Assembly: GCF_002022275.1 (NCBI RefSeq)
Contig: NZ_MSDF01000016.1
Coordinates: 188,301-252,300 of the forward strand
Length of the DNA: 64,000 bases
Direction: 5' to 3'
Source: Pseudomonas fluorescens
GTDB taxonomy: Bacteria > Pseudomonadota > Gammaproteobacteria > Pseudomonadales > Pseudomonadaceae
Part shown: positions 43,231 to 52,942 of the stretch, one piece after another
Position numbering within the stretch: the first letter of the stretch is position 1
How the letters are laid out: each line of letters begins with the position of its first letter
The notes under the pieces: generated by a model
Told to the model about the DNA's origin: nothing
The model's input: the letters and a program-made list of their open reading frames with translations, nothing else
The model's database searches: none
Made by a program: the position numbers and the translations under genes

Positions 43231-43503
43231 TTATTGAGCAGGCGGCACGTAGCCGTCAGCTTTGGCGTAATCCTCGCCGGAAAAGAACTTGTCCATCTCG
43301 CCTGCCAGGTATTTGCGGTCTTCAGCGTTCATCATGTTCAGGCGTTTTTCGTTGATCAGCAGGGTCTGGTGTTTCAGCCAGTCACCCCAGGCCTGGGCCG
43401 AGACGTGATCGAACACATCCTGACCCTTGGCGCCCGGGTACGGAGGGCGTTCCAGGCCCGGAAGTTCTTCTTTGTACTTGCGGCACATGATGGTGCGGGT
43501 CAT
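43231..43503 (-). CDS. yggX: Probable Fe(2+)-trafficking protein YggX
   Basis: 90 residues, [24 protein letters not shown] with the conserved Cys7, then the helical core. YggX protects iron-sulfur clusters from oxidative damage. It is coupled to mutY through an ATGA overlap; MutY carries a [4Fe-4S] cluster, and the pairing is conserved in gammaproteobacteria. Confidence 0.95.
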   Translation of the reverse strand: MTRTIMCRKYKEELPGLERPPYPGAKGQDVFDHVSAQAWGDWLKHQTLLINEKRLNMMNAEDRKYLAGEMDKFFSGEDYAKADGYVPPAQ

Positions 43504-44567
43504 GACGACTCTCCTGCGTTCAATACGTCGGCCGCGCGCTTCAGCAGTTTCTTGACCGGGGCGGCAAGGCCCAGGCGCGGCGGGGTGGCGAGGTTATACC
43601 AGAGCCAGTCGGCCTCGGCCACGTGATGGGCGGATTCCTCGACCTGCACCAGCCACGGCTCGATAGCCAACTGGAAGTGGCTGAAGGTGTGGATCAGCCC
43701 TGGCAGTTCTTGATGCTTGCCGAGTTCGAGCGCGTGCTGGTGGGCGAGGTGTTCGAGGTCTTGCAGGTCATCCAGCTCCGGCAAACTCCACAGGCCGCCC
43801 CACAGGCCGGTGGAAGGGCGACGATAAAGCAGGATCGCGCCTTCGGCGTTCGCCAGCATTGGCATCAGCGTGCGTTTCTGCGGAATGGTCTTGCGCGGTT
43901 TGGGGATCGGGTAGCGCGTCTCCAGGCCGAGCATGTGCGCTTCGCAGCCTTTTTCCAGCGGGCACAACAGGCAGCTGGGTTTGCTGCGCGTGCAGAGCGT
44001 GGCGCCCATGTCCATCATCGCCTGGGTGTAGTCGTTGACGCGGTCGTGTGGCGTGAAGCGCTCTGCGGTGGCCCACAGCTGTTTGGCCACTTTCGGCTCG
44101 CCCGGGTAGCCCTCTTGCGCGGTAAAGCGCGCCAGCACGCGCTTGACGTTGCCGTCGAGGATCGGCGCACGCAGGCCCATGCTCAGGCTGGCGATCGCGC
44201 CGGCGGTGGACAGCCCGATGCCCGGCAGTTCAGTGAGTTTTTCCACATCTTTGGGAAACTCGCCGCCGTAGTCGGCGACCACAATTTTTGCGGTCTTCTG
44301 CAGGTTGCGCGCGCGGGTGTAGTAACCCAGGCCGGTCCACAGGTGCAGCACTTCATCTTCCGGCGCGGCGGCCAGGGCTTCGACCGTCGGCAGTGACGCC
44401 ATGAAACGGTCGAAGTAGTTGAGCACGGTGCTGACCTGGGTCTGCTGCAGCATGATCTCTGACACCCACACCCGGTACGGCGTGATGCCCTGTTGCCAGG
44501 GCAGGTCATGGCGGCCGTGGCGGTCGTACCAGTCGAGCACCGCCTGCGAAAACTGCTCGTTTCTCAT
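43500..44567 (-). CDS. mutY: Adenine DNA glycosylase MutY
   Basis: 355 residues. Catalytic Glu in [12 protein letters not shown], helix-hairpin-helix [16 protein letters not shown], catalytic Asp in [10 protein letters not shown], and the iron-sulfur ligand pattern C-x6-C-x2-C-x5-C ([17 protein letters not shown]). A C-terminal Nudix-like domain reads the opposing 8-oxoguanine. It removes A mispaired with 8-oxoG. It overlaps both yggX and the asmA-like gene by four bases, forming a tight operon. Confidence 0.96.
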   Translation of the reverse strand: MRNEQFSQAVLDWYDRHGRHDLPWQQGITPYRVWVSEIMLQQTQVSTVLNYFDRFMASLPTVEALAAAPEDEVLHLWTGLGYYTRARNLQKTAKIVVADYGGEFPKDVEKLTELPGIGLSTAGAIASLSMGLRAPILDGNVKRVLARFTAQEGYPGEPKVAKQLWATAERFTPHDRVNDYTQAMMDMGATLCTRSKPSCLLCPLEKGCEAHMLGLETRYPIPKPRKTIPQKRTLMPMLANAEGAILLYRRPSTGLWGGLWSLPELDDLQDLEHLAHQHALELGKHQELPGLIHTFSHFQLAIEPWLVQVEESAHHVAEADWLWYNLATPPRLGLAAPVKKLLKRAADVLNAGESS

Positions 44568-46780
44568 CGTTTGAACAGGCCTTTCAACGCGTCTTTAAGC
44601 TGTGGGTTGACCTTGTCGAGCTTCTCTTCCAGCTTCTCGCTGAGCTTGTTGCCGGCCGCTTTGACGGCGACTTGGGTCAAGCCGTCCTTGTCCAGGCGGC
44701 AGGCCTTGGCGCCCAGTTCCAGTGGGCCACGGCAGCGCAGCGGCACTTCGATGCCCTGGAAGTTTGAGCCGACCTGGCAGGCCGGGTCCGGCACGTCGCG
44801 CTGGTCGCCTTCGACGATAATGCCCACGCGGTAATCCATGCCCAGTACGCGCAGGTCGACGTCACCGTTGCCGTTGACCGTCAGGCCGGGGATGCGCACT
44901 TTCAGGTCCGGGTTGCTGGCTACGCCATTACGGAAGGTCAGGTTGCCGCGCAGTTCCTGGAACGGTGTGTCCTTGCCCTGCGGTGTGCTGCTCAGGGTTT
45001 TGCGGTTGAGCAGGGCGATGCCGGTGCACAGTTGTTGCTCAAGGTTGGCGTTGAGCAGCATGCCGTTGTTGATCACGAAGCTGGCCGTGCCGTTCAGGCT
45101 GTCGATAAGCGCCTTCTGGCTGTTGCCACGGCCGCTGAGGTTGCTGTCGAGGGTGATCTGGCCTTTCACCGGCGGGGTTTGCCCCTGGGCTTGCAGGATG
45201 CGTTCAACCGGTACTTGCTTGATGTGGGTTTGCAGCGCCAGCAGCGGAATGTCCTGGCGTACATCAAGGGTGCCGTTGGCCTGGAAGGTGCCGTTGTAGA
45301 GGCCGCCGCTCAGGGTGTCGAGCTTGAGCTGGCCATCGAGGCCGGAGGCTTTGAGTGCCGCGTTCTGGATCGGCAATTTGCTCAGGGTCAGTTGACCGAA
45401 AGCCAGGTCAGCGTCCACATCGAGCGTACGCAGGCGGGTCAATGGCAGCAGTTTGTCGCTGCTCCATGCGGCTTTGGTCGGCGCATCCGGCAGCGGTGTG
45501 GTGCCACCGGCGGCCATGGCGCCCATCTCGCTGTTTTGCACCTCGGCCTGGCGCGCAGCGGCGGCGCCCTTGGCGGACTCAGACTTGGCCGGCAGGTAGT
45601 TGTCGGCGTTGAATGTGTCGGCTTTGAGCTGCACGCGCAAAGATTGCTTGGCGAAATCATCCACGGCGACGCGACCGGTGAAGGTGCTGCCATCGAGTTT
45701 CAGGTTGAGGTCTTCCAGGGCCGCACTGGTCGATGTGCCTTTAAGGCGGCTGACCAGTTCGACTTTGCTCAGGCTGCCTGCCGCCATTGGCGGCAGTGGG
45801 TGGCCGACGCTGTCAAGGAACTTGGCCAGGTCAAACTGAGCGATGGACAAGGCGCCGCTCAGTTGCGGGGCTTTGCTCAGGTCGCTGACCTTCACTTCGC
45901 CCAGGGCGCGCAACAGGTTGGCCGACAGCTTGATGTTGGTCCATTCGGCGACGTTCGCTGCCAAATCCACCAACAATTGACCCTGGGTGGAGAAGGTCAC
46001 GGTCTTGCCTTGCAGGGGCTCGCCGGTGGCTTCGCCGCTGAGTTTCATGTCTTCGAACTGGTAGCGCTGCAGGGCACGCTGAATGCGCAGGTTGCCGTTC
46101 AGCTCGGTCTTGATGCGCATCAGCGGCTGGTTGCTGCCCAGGAATGCGGTGAGCTTGAGTGGGACGCTGGCGCCTTCGTGCACCGCGCCGGCGCTCAACT
46201 GGATGCTTTCGGCGCTGAACTGCTTGCCGGTAAGCTCATCGTTGTATTCAACGCGCGCGTTGTTGATCGTCAGGCTGTCGATGTCCAGGCGGATCGGTTT
46301 TGGCGGTTTTTCCGGTTCGGGTTCAGCCGGGGTTTGCGTCGGAGCCGGAACCGGCGTATTGGCCGTCTTCTCGGTGACGTTCTTGCCGATGTCTTCCCAG
46401 TTGCCATGGCCCTGCTTGTCGCGGTTCAGGCGCAGGTTCAGGCCTTCCACACGAACATCGCTCATCTGCACTTCGCGGCGCAGCAGCGGCAGCACGCGCA
46501 CCGACAGGCCGATCATCTGCAGGTCGGCGAACGGTTGGGTCGGGTTGGTCATGGTCGCCACGCTGGCTTCATGCAATTCCAGGCCCAGCCAGGGGAACAG
46601 GCTCCAGCCGATGTCGCCATTGAGCGTCAGCTCGATGTGGGCCTTGTCGCGGGCAATCTGGCGAATCTCGTCTTTGTAATCGTTGGGATCGAAGAGGTGG
46701 GTCAGGGCAAAGCCCAGGGCCACAATGATCAGCAACAGCCCGAGAAGTACCAGACCCAGGATTTTGCCGAACGCTTTCAT
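44564..46780 (-). CDS. AsmA-family envelope protein
   Basis: 738 residues: one N-terminal membrane anchor (about 5-26, KILGLVLLGLLLIIVALGFALTHLF) followed by a long beta-rich periplasmic region typical of AsmA/TamB-type proteins, thought to form grooves that carry phospholipids to the outer membrane. A Pro/Glu-rich linker (about 150-165) separates two parts. AAGGA lies 8 bases before ATG 46780. It is the first gene of the asmA-mutY-yggX unit. Confidence 0.88.
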   Translation of the reverse strand: MKAFGKILGLVLLGLLLIIVALGFALTHLFDPNDYKDEIRQIARDKAHIELTLNGDIGWSLFPWLGLELHEASVATMTNPTQPFADLQMIGLSVRVLPLLRREVQMSDVRVEGLNLRLNRDKQGHGNWEDIGKNVTEKTANTPVPAPTQTPAEPEPEKPPKPIRLDIDSLTINNARVEYNDELTGKQFSAESIQLSAGAVHEGASVPLKLTAFLGSNQPLMRIKTELNGNLRIQRALQRYQFEDMKLSGEATGEPLQGKTVTFSTQGQLLVDLAANVAEWTNIKLSANLLRALGEVKVSDLSKAPQLSGALSIAQFDLAKFLDSVGHPLPPMAAGSLSKVELVSRLKGTSTSAALEDLNLKLDGSTFTGRVAVDDFAKQSLRVQLKADTFNADNYLPAKSESAKGAAAARQAEVQNSEMGAMAAGGTTPLPDAPTKAAWSSDKLLPLTRLRTLDVDADLAFGQLTLSKLPIQNAALKASGLDGQLKLDTLSGGLYNGTFQANGTLDVRQDIPLLALQTHIKQVPVERILQAQGQTPPVKGQITLDSNLSGRGNSQKALIDSLNGTASFVINNGMLLNANLEQQLCTGIALLNRKTLSSTPQGKDTPFQELRGNLTFRNGVASNPDLKVRIPGLTVNGNGDVDLRVLGMDYRVGIIVEGDQRDVPDPACQVGSNFQGIEVPLRCRGPLELGAKACRLDKDGLTQVAVKAAGNKLSEKLEEKLDKVNPQLKDALKGLFKR

Positions 46781-47106
46781 GGGCGAGTCCTTGTATGTCG
46801 ATTTCAAAATTTAGCCGCAGAGTATAACGCCAGGCGGCGTGCGTCAGTTCCCCCATCGTTACATTGTATCTAGCCGCGTCAAAACGGGAATTTGACGTCA
46901 AACAAATCAGGCCGCGCGAAAAAGGTGATATCAGTTTGGTTTTTCTGTCATCCACAGGTGCTAATCTGCGCAGGTTCGTCTGTCGTCTGCGACACAACGT
47001 CGCGTTTAAATGGAGCTTTACTCAACAACAACGGCCAACGCTCTGCGTGCAAGGCCGAGGGAGAGAGCGCCTGACGGGCACATACTAATAACTGGGGGAA
47101 ACACCA
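46781..47106. promoter_or_regulatory. Divergent promoter region with palindrome TTTGACGTCAAA
   Basis: 326 bp between the AsmA and MFS genes. A perfect 12-bp palindrome lies at 46891-46902. Its position suits an operator for one of the two genes; no regulator is known from context. Confidence 0.4.
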
Positions 47107-48768
47107 ATGAGCACTAGCACTGTGGCAGGTTCAACTGCCGCACAGCCTGCGTTCCTGTCCAAGGAGCGCATTATCGCCAAGCCCGGCTTCAACCGCTGGC
47201 TGGTTCCACCGGCCGCCCTGGCCATCCACCTGTGCATCGGCATGGCCTACGGGTTCTCGGTGTTTTGGCTGCCACTGTCCAAAGCCTTGGGTATCACCGC
47301 ACCGGTCGCCTGCGCGCCGGACATGAGCTTCATCGCCCAAGTCTTTTCGTCCCAGTGCGATTGGCCGATTTCCATGCTGGGCTGGATCTACACCCTGTTC
47401 TTCATCTTCCTGGGCTGCTCGGCAGCCATCTGGGGCGGCTGGCTGGAACACGCCGGGCCGCGTAAGGCGGGCGTTGTGTCGGCGCTGTGCTGGTGTGGTG
47501 GCTTGCTGATCTCGGCGTTGGGTGTGTACACCCACCAGATCTGGCTGATGTGGATCGGCTCCGGCGTGATCGGCGGTATCGGCCTGGGCCTGGGCTATAT
47601 CTCGCCCGTATCGACCCTGATCAAGTGGTTCCCGGACAAGCGCGGCATGGCCACCGGCATGGCGATCATGGGCTTCGGCGGCGGCGCAATGGTTGGCGCC
47701 CCGTTGGCAGCGGCCTTGATGGGCCACTTTGCTTCCCCGACCAGCGTCGGTGTATGGCAGAGCTTTGCGGTCATGGCCGTGATCTACTTCGTGTTCATGA
47801 TCGGCGGCGCACTCTCATACCGCGTTCCGCCAACCGGCTGGAAGCCTGAGGGCTGGACCGCCCCGGCGAAAAAAGCCAGCAACGCGATGATCACTCACCG
47901 TCACGTGCACGTGAACGTGGCCTGGAAAACCCCGCAATTCCGCCTGGTATGGCTGGTGTTGTGCCTGAACGTCTCCGCCGGTATCGGCATCCTCGGCATG
48001 GCTTCGCCACTGTTGCAGGAAGTGTTCGGTGGCAAGTTGCTGGGTAACGGTCTGACATTCGGTCAGCTGGATGCGGGCCAGTTGGCATCTATTGCAGCCA
48101 TCGCGGCCGGCTTCACCGGTTTGCTCAGCCTGTTCAACATTGGTGGCCGTTTCTTCTGGGCGTCGTTCTCCGACTACCTGGGCCGCAAAAACACCTACTT
48201 CGTGTTCTTCGCCCTGGGCTTTGCCCTGTACGCGCTGATCCCGAACCTGGGTCACCTGGGCAACGTGGCGCTGTTTGTGGCGGCGTTCTGCATCATCCTG
48301 TCGATGTACGGCGGCGGTTTTGCGACCGTTCCGGCTTACCTGGCTGACCTGTTCGGTACGCAAATGGTCGGCGCGATCCACGGTCGCCTGCTGACCGCCT
48401 GGGCCGCAGCCGGCGTGCTGGGCCCGGTGTTGGTGAACTACCTGCGTGAATATCAGCTGAGCATCGGCGTTGAACGCGCTGCGGCCTACGACATCACCTT
48501 GTACATCCTCGCCGGCCTGCTGGTGCTGGGTTTCATCTGCAACCTGCTGGTGCGCCCGGTGGCGGACAAGTACTTCATGACCGATGCCGAACTGGCCGCT
48601 GAACAAGCGCTGGGTCATGACAAAGGCGCTGATGCTTCCACCTCGCTCGAGTGGAAAGCGGCGTCCGGCACTGTGCCAATGGCGATCGCCGCCTGGCTGG
48701 TGGTGGGTATTCCGTTGGCGTGGGGTGTGTGGGTGACCTTGCAGAAAACGGCTGTCCTGTTCCACTGA
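47107..48768 (+). CDS. OFA-family MFS transporter
   Basis: 553 residues and 12 or more membrane helices. Features of the oxalate:formate antiporter family are the first-helix motif LCIGMAYGFSVFWLPLSKALGI, long periplasmic loop after helix 1, and the conserved cytoplasmic motifs after helices 2 and 8 (GGWLEHAGPRKAG; ASFSDYLGRKNTYFVF). The transported anion is unknown. A C-terminal extension (about 500-553) adds one more helix. Highly biased codons suggest strong expression. Confidence 0.88.
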   Translation: MSTSTVAGSTAAQPAFLSKERIIAKPGFNRWLVPPAALAIHLCIGMAYGFSVFWLPLSKALGITAPVACAPDMSFIAQVFSSQCDWPISMLGWIYTLFFIFLGCSAAIWGGWLEHAGPRKAGVVSALCWCGGLLISALGVYTHQIWLMWIGSGVIGGIGLGLGYISPVSTLIKWFPDKRGMATGMAIMGFGGGAMVGAPLAAALMGHFASPTSVGVWQSFAVMAVIYFVFMIGGALSYRVPPTGWKPEGWTAPAKKASNAMITHRHVHVNVAWKTPQFRLVWLVLCLNVSAGIGILGMASPLLQEVFGGKLLGNGLTFGQLDAGQLASIAAIAAGFTGLLSLFNIGGRFFWASFSDYLGRKNTYFVFFALGFALYALIPNLGHLGNVALFVAAFCIILSMYGGGFATVPAYLADLFGTQMVGAIHGRLLTAWAAAGVLGPVLVNYLREYQLSIGVERAAAYDITLYILAGLLVLGFICNLLVRPVADKYFMTDAELAAEQALGHDKGADASTSLEWKAASGTVPMAIAAWLVVGIPLAWGVWVTLQKTAVLFH

Positions 48769-48794
48769 TGCAATGTCTGTAGGGACCGGCTTTT

Positions 48795-48928
48795 TGTGGC
48801 GAGCGGGCTTGCCCCGCGTCGGGTCGCGAAGCGACCCCAATGAGACCGGCGCGTTTTTTCAGTCAAAACGCGTAGGTAAGTTTTGGGGCTGCTTCGCAGC
48901 CCAACGCGGGGCAAGCCCGCTCGCCACA
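48795..48928. repeat. Long palindromic repeat of a second REP-like family
   Basis: TGTGGCGAGCGGGCTTGCCC at the left and the inverse GGGCAAGCCCGCTCGCCACA at the right enclose two inner hairpins, GGTCGCGAAGCGACC and GGCTGCTTCGCAGCC. The end sequence differs from the REPINs elsewhere in the window. Confidence 0.85.
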
Positions 48929-49030
48929 TAAGCGGGTACCCACATGTACACACATGTCTATCCCCGACATTCCTCGCTTCAACTCGTCAGTCTTATCCCC
49001 TCCGTTGTTTCTGTTTAGCGCCCGCGCCCC

Positions 49031-49036
49031 TATAAT
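49031..49036 (+). promoter_or_regulatory. Probable -10 element of the his operon
   Basis: A consensus TATAAT lies 38 bp before the hisB start. A convincing -35 is not visible at 16-18 bp; TTTCTG at 49008-49013 is the best candidate. Confidence 0.5.
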
Positions 49037-49074
49037 GGCTGCCTTTTTCGCCCAATGATTTTGCGGAGCTGGTG

Positions 49075-49668
49075 ATGGCTGAACGTAAGGTATCCGTCGA
49101 GCGCGACACTCTGGAAACCCAGATCAAAGCCTCGATCAACCTGGATGGCACCGGAAAGGCCCGATTTGATATCGGTGTCCCTTTTCTTGAGCACATGCTG
49201 GACCAGATCGCCCGTCACGGGCTGATCGACCTGGATATCGTCAGCAAGGGCGACCTGCATATCGACGACCACCACACGGTGGAAGACGTAGGCATTACCC
49301 TCGGCCAGGCATTTGCCAAGGCGATCGGCGACAAGAAAGGCATCCGTCGCTACGGCCACGCCTATGTCCCGCTGGACGAAGCGCTGTCGCGTGTGGTCAT
49401 CGACTTCTCCGGCCGCCCAGGCCTGCAGATGCACGTGCCTTTCACTCGCGCCACCGTGGGCGGCTTTGACGTCGACCTGTTCCAGGAATTCTTCCAGGGT
49501 TTCGTCAACCACGCACTCGTCAGCCTGCACATCGACAACCTGCGCGGCACCAACACCCACCACCAGATCGAAACCGTGTTCAAGGCGTTCGGCCGCGCGC
49601 TGCGCATGGCCGTGGAGCTGGATGACCGCATGGCCGGGCAAATGCCGTCGACCAAGGGCGTTCTGTAA
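49075..49668 (+). CDS. hisB: Imidazoleglycerol-phosphate dehydratase
   Basis: 197 residues; step 6 of histidine synthesis. The two metal-binding motifs DDHHTVED and [15 protein letters not shown] are present, as in the monofunctional enzyme. GGAG at 6 bases supports ATG 49075 over the GTG just before it. The stop overlaps hisH by one base (TAATG). Confidence 0.96.
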   Translation: MAERKVSVERDTLETQIKASINLDGTGKARFDIGVPFLEHMLDQIARHGLIDLDIVSKGDLHIDDHHTVEDVGITLGQAFAKAIGDKKGIRRYGHAYVPLDEALSRVVIDFSGRPGLQMHVPFTRATVGGFDVDLFQEFFQGFVNHALVSLHIDNLRGTNTHHQIETVFKAFGRALRMAVELDDRMAGQMPSTKGVL

Positions 49669-50306
49669 TGCAGACGGTCGCGGTTATCGATTACGGCATG
49701 GGCAACCTGCACTCGGTGGCCAAGGCCCTCGAACACGTGGGTGCCGGCAAGGTGCTGATCACCAGCGATGCCGACGTGATTCGCGAAGCTGACCGGGTAG
49801 TGTTTCCGGGTGTTGGCGCGATTCGCGATTGCATGGCCGAGATCCGCCGCCTGGGCTTTGACAGCCTGGTGCGCGAAGTCAGCCAGGACCGCCCGTTCCT
49901 CGGCATCTGCGTGGGCATGCAAGCCTTGCTCGAGCGCAGTGAAGAGAACGACGGCGTGGACTGCATCGGCCTGTTTCCCGGCCAGGTGAAGTTCTTTGGC
50001 AAAGACCTGCACGAAGACGGCGCCCACCTGAAAGTCCCGCACATGGGCTGGAACGAAGTGCGCCAGACCGTGGATCACCCGCTGTGGCACGAAGTGCCGG
50101 ACATGGCGCGTTTCTACTTTGTGCATAGCTACTACATCGCCGCCGGCAAGCCGGATCAGGTGGTGGGTGGCGGGCATTACGGCGTCGACTTCGCCGCCGC
50201 GCTGGCTGAAGGCTCGCGCTTTGCCGTGCAGTTCCACCCGGAGAAGAGCCATACCCATGGCCTGCAATTGTTGCAGAACTTCGCCGCGTGGGATGGCCGC
50301 TGGTAA
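49668..50306 (+). CDS. hisH: Imidazole glycerol phosphate synthase, glutaminase subunit
   Basis: 212 residues, class I glutamine amidotransferase: nucleophile in [15 protein letters not shown], His/Glu of the triad in [14 protein letters not shown]. It supplies ammonia to HisF. TAATG junctions link it to hisB upstream and the DUF2164 gene downstream. Confidence 0.96.
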   Translation: MQTVAVIDYGMGNLHSVAKALEHVGAGKVLITSDADVIREADRVVFPGVGAIRDCMAEIRRLGFDSLVREVSQDRPFLGICVGMQALLERSEENDGVDCIGLFPGQVKFFGKDLHEDGAHLKVPHMGWNEVRQTVDHPLWHEVPDMARFYFVHSYYIAAGKPDQVVGGGHYGVDFAAALAEGSRFAVQFHPEKSHTHGLQLLQNFAAWDGRW

Positions 50307-50563
50307 TGGCCAAGAAGCCGAAGCTGCCGGTCTTGAGCCTCACGCCTGAACAGGAGAGTGAAGCTACCCTCAAGATCAAGCGCTTCATGGAGGACCGTTT
50401 CGAGCTCCAGCTGGGCTCGTTCGAGGTCGCCGAGATTCTTGAGCTGTTTACCACCGAAGTTGCGCCGCACTATTACAACAAGGCGATTTTCGACACGCAG
50501 ACGCTCCTTAAAGAAAGGTTCGAAAGCATCGAAAGCGACTTGTGGTCGCTTGAGAAACCCTGA
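50306..50563 (+). CDS. DUF2164-family protein in the his operon
   Basis: 85 residues. PEQESEATLKIKRFMEDRFELQLGSFEVAEILELFTTEVAPHYYNKAIFD matches the DUF2164 pattern; helical, cytoplasmic, function unknown. The TAATG overlap with hisH fixes the start. The same gene sits at this place between hisH and hisA in other pseudomonads, so a link to the pathway or its control is possible. Confidence 0.85.
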   Translation: MAKKPKLPVLSLTPEQESEATLKIKRFMEDRFELQLGSFEVAEILELFTTEVAPHYYNKAIFDTQTLLKERFESIESDLWSLEKP

Positions 50564-50602
50564 TTTCTCAAGCATTGCTGACTATCGAATAAGGTTTGCC
50601 AG

Positions 50603-51340
50603 ATGCTGATTATCCCCGCTATCGATCTCAAGGACGGCGCGTGTGTACGCCTGCGCCAAGGCCGCATGGAAGACTCCACCGTGTTCTCCGATGACCCGGT
50701 CAGCATGGCTGCCAAATGGGTGGAAGGGGGCTGCCGTCGTCTGCATCTGGTGGACTTGAACGGCGCCTTCGAAGGCCAGCCGGTCAATGGCGAAGTGGTC
50801 ACCGCGATCGCCAAGCGCTACCCGCATCTGCCGATCCAGATCGGTGGCGGCATCCGCTCCCTGGAAACCATCGAGCACTACGTCAAAGCTGGCGTGAGCT
50901 ACGTGATCATCGGCACCAAGGCCGTGAAAGACCCGGCGTTCGTCGCCGAAGCCTGCCGCGCGTTCCCGGGTAAAGTGATCGTGGGCCTGGACGCCAAAGA
51001 CGGTTTCGTCGCCACCGACGGCTGGGCTGAAATCAGCACCGTGCAGGTGATCGACCTGGCCAAGCAGTTTGAAGCTGACGGCGTGTCCGCCATTGTTTAT
51101 ACCGACATCGCCAAAGACGGCATGATGCAGGGCTGCAACGTGCCGTTCACCGCTGCGCTGGCGGCGGCCACGAAGATTCCGGTGATCGCTTCCGGCGGCA
51201 TTCACAACCTGGGTGACATCAAGTCGCTGCTCGACGCCAAGGCACCCGGCATCATCGGCGCCATCACCGGTCGTGCGATCTACGAAGGCACCCTGGACGT
51301 CGCCGAAGCCCAGGCTTACTGCGACGCCTACAACGGCTGA
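50603..51340 (+). CDS. hisA: ProFAR isomerase HisA
   Basis: 245 residues, (beta/alpha)8 barrel. [20 protein letters not shown] carries the catalytic Asp and phosphate site; half-barrel symmetry shows in QIGGGIRS and [11 protein letters not shown]. Catalyses the Amadori isomerisation in histidine synthesis. Confidence 0.96.
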   Translation: MLIIPAIDLKDGACVRLRQGRMEDSTVFSDDPVSMAAKWVEGGCRRLHLVDLNGAFEGQPVNGEVVTAIAKRYPHLPIQIGGGIRSLETIEHYVKAGVSYVIIGTKAVKDPAFVAEACRAFPGKVIVGLDAKDGFVATDGWAEISTVQVIDLAKQFEADGVSAIVYTDIAKDGMMQGCNVPFTAALAAATKIPVIASGGIHNLGDIKSLLDAKAPGIIGAITGRAIYEGTLDVAEAQAYCDAYNG

Positions 51341-51349
51341 GGACTGACC

Positions 51350-52120
51350 ATGGCGCTGGCCAAACGCATCATCCCTTGCCTGGACGTCGACAACGGTCGC
51401 GTGGTCAAGGGCGTCAAGTTCGAGAACATTCGCGACGCCGGTGACCCGGTGGAAATCGCCCGTCGTTACGATGAGCAGGGTGCTGACGAGATTACCTTTC
51501 TCGACATCACCGCCAGCGTTGATGGCCGCGACACCACGCTGCACACCGTGGAGCGCATGGCCAGCCAGGTGTTTATCCCGCTGACCGTGGGCGGTGGCGT
51601 GCGTACCGTGCAAGACATTCGCAACCTGCTCAATGCCGGCGCGGACAAGGTCTCGATCAACACCGCCGCGGTGTTCAACCCGGAGTTCGTTGGCGAAGCC
51701 GCGCAGCACTTCGGCTCGCAATGCATCGTGGTGGCCATCGACGCCAAGAAAGTCTCCGGCCCGGGCGAAACCCCGCGTTGGGAGATCTTCACCCATGGCG
51801 GTCGCAAGCCGACCGGCCTGGACGCGGTGGAGTGGGCGATGAAGATGGAAGGCCTGGGCGCCGGTGAAATCCTGCTGACCAGCATGGACCAGGACGGTAT
51901 GAAAAACGGCTTCGACCTGGGCGTAACCCGCGCCATCAGCGATGCACTGGGCATTCCGGTGATCGCTTCCGGCGGCGTCGGCAACCTGCAGCACCTGGCT
52001 GACGGTGTGACCGAAGGCCACGCCAGCGCCGTGCTGGCGGCGAGTATTTTCCACTTTGGCGAATACACCGTGCCCGAGGCCAAGGCGTACATGGCGGCGC
52101 GCGGTATCGTCGTTCGCTAA
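51350..52120 (+). CDS. hisF: Imidazole glycerol phosphate synthase, cyclase subunit
   Basis: 256 residues, (beta/alpha)8 barrel partner of His[30 protein letters not shown] includes the catalytic Asp, and the second Asp lies in [15 protein letters not shown]. It starts 9 bp after hisA and closes the his unit. Confidence 0.96.
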   Translation: MALAKRIIPCLDVDNGRVVKGVKFENIRDAGDPVEIARRYDEQGADEITFLDITASVDGRDTTLHTVERMASQVFIPLTVGGGVRTVQDIRNLLNAGADKVSINTAAVFNPEFVGEAAQHFGSQCIVVAIDAKKVSGPGETPRWEIFTHGGRKPTGLDAVEWAMKMEGLGAGEILLTSMDQDGMKNGFDLGVTRAISDALGIPVIASGGVGNLQHLADGVTEGHASAVLAASIFHFGEYTVPEAKAYMAARGIVVR

Positions 52121-52186
52121 ACGCTGCTGGACACCATGGCAGGCGCGCGGCACTCTCTGCGCTTGCCATGGACTTCGGTACTATTC

Positions 52187-52942
52187 ATGTTCAAACACCT
52201 GCTGCTCGCCTTGGCCAGTACTTCCATCCTGTTGGCAGGCTCGGCCCGTGCCGAAGAACCGTCTGACGCCTCCCTGGTGTTGCTGACGGAAAACTTCCCA
52301 CCCTACAACATGGCAAAAAACGGCAAGAACTTCGCCAAGGACGAGAACATCGAAGGCATCGCCGTCGACATCGTGCGCGAAACCTTCAAGCGTGCCGGCA
52401 TTTCCTACAACCTGACCCTGCGTTTTCCCTGGGAGCGAATCTACAAACTCGCCCTGGAAAAACCCGGCTACGGCGTGTTCGTAATGGCGCGCCTGCCGGA
52501 CCGCGAAGCCTTGTTCAAATGGGTCGGTCCCATCGGCCCGGATGATTGGGTGATGCTGGCCAAGGCTGACAGCAAGATCGAGCTGGAAGACCTTGAGCAC
52601 GCGCGCCGTTACAAGATCGGCGCCTACAAAGGCGACGCCATTGCCGAAACCCTGGAGAAGCAGGGGCTCAACCCGATCGTGGCGCTGCGCGACCAGGACA
52701 ACGCACAAAAGCTGATGGATGGCCAGATCGACCTGTGGGCCACCGGCGACCCGGCAGGCCGGTATCTGGCCCGCCAGGTCGGGGTAACCCAACTCAAAAC
52801 CGTGCTGCGCTTCAATAGCGCGCAGTTGTACCTGGCGTTGAACAAGCAAGTGCCGGACGACGTTGTGGCCAAACTTCAGGCGGCACTGGATCAGTTAAGA
52901 CGGGAGGGTGGGGTCGATAAAATCGTCGATCACTATCTCTAG
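52187..52942 (+). CDS. Periplasmic solute-binding protein (SBP family 3)
   Basis: 251 residues: signal peptide MFKHLLLALASTSILLAGSARA, then a type II binding fold, VLLTENFPPYNMAKNG, GIAVDIVRETFKRAGISYN and LWATGDPAGRYLAR. The fold fits polar amino acid or related small-molecule binding, but no transporter genes are adjacent, so it may act as an orphan receptor or sensor partner. An in-frame ATG at 52136 would hide the signal peptide. Its end overlaps the convergent gene by 48 bp. Confidence 0.82.
   Translation: MFKHLLLALASTSILLAGSARAEEPSDASLVLLTENFPPYNMAKNGKNFAKDENIEGIAVDIVRETFKRAGISYNLTLRFPWERIYKLALEKPGYGVFVMARLPDREALFKWVGPIGPDDWVMLAKADSKIELEDLEHARRYKIGAYKGDAIAETLEKQGLNPIVALRDQDNAQKLMDGQIDLWATGDPAGRYLARQVGVTQLKTVLRFNSAQLYLALNKQVPDDVVAKLQAALDQLRREGGVDKIVDHYL

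Noticed and set aside
45032..46873. 613-codon + strand frame
   Set aside because: Antisense to the AsmA gene; the minus-strand protein has clear family features and the + translation does not.
50582..52153. 523-codon minus-strand frame
   Set aside because: Antisense to hisA and hisF.
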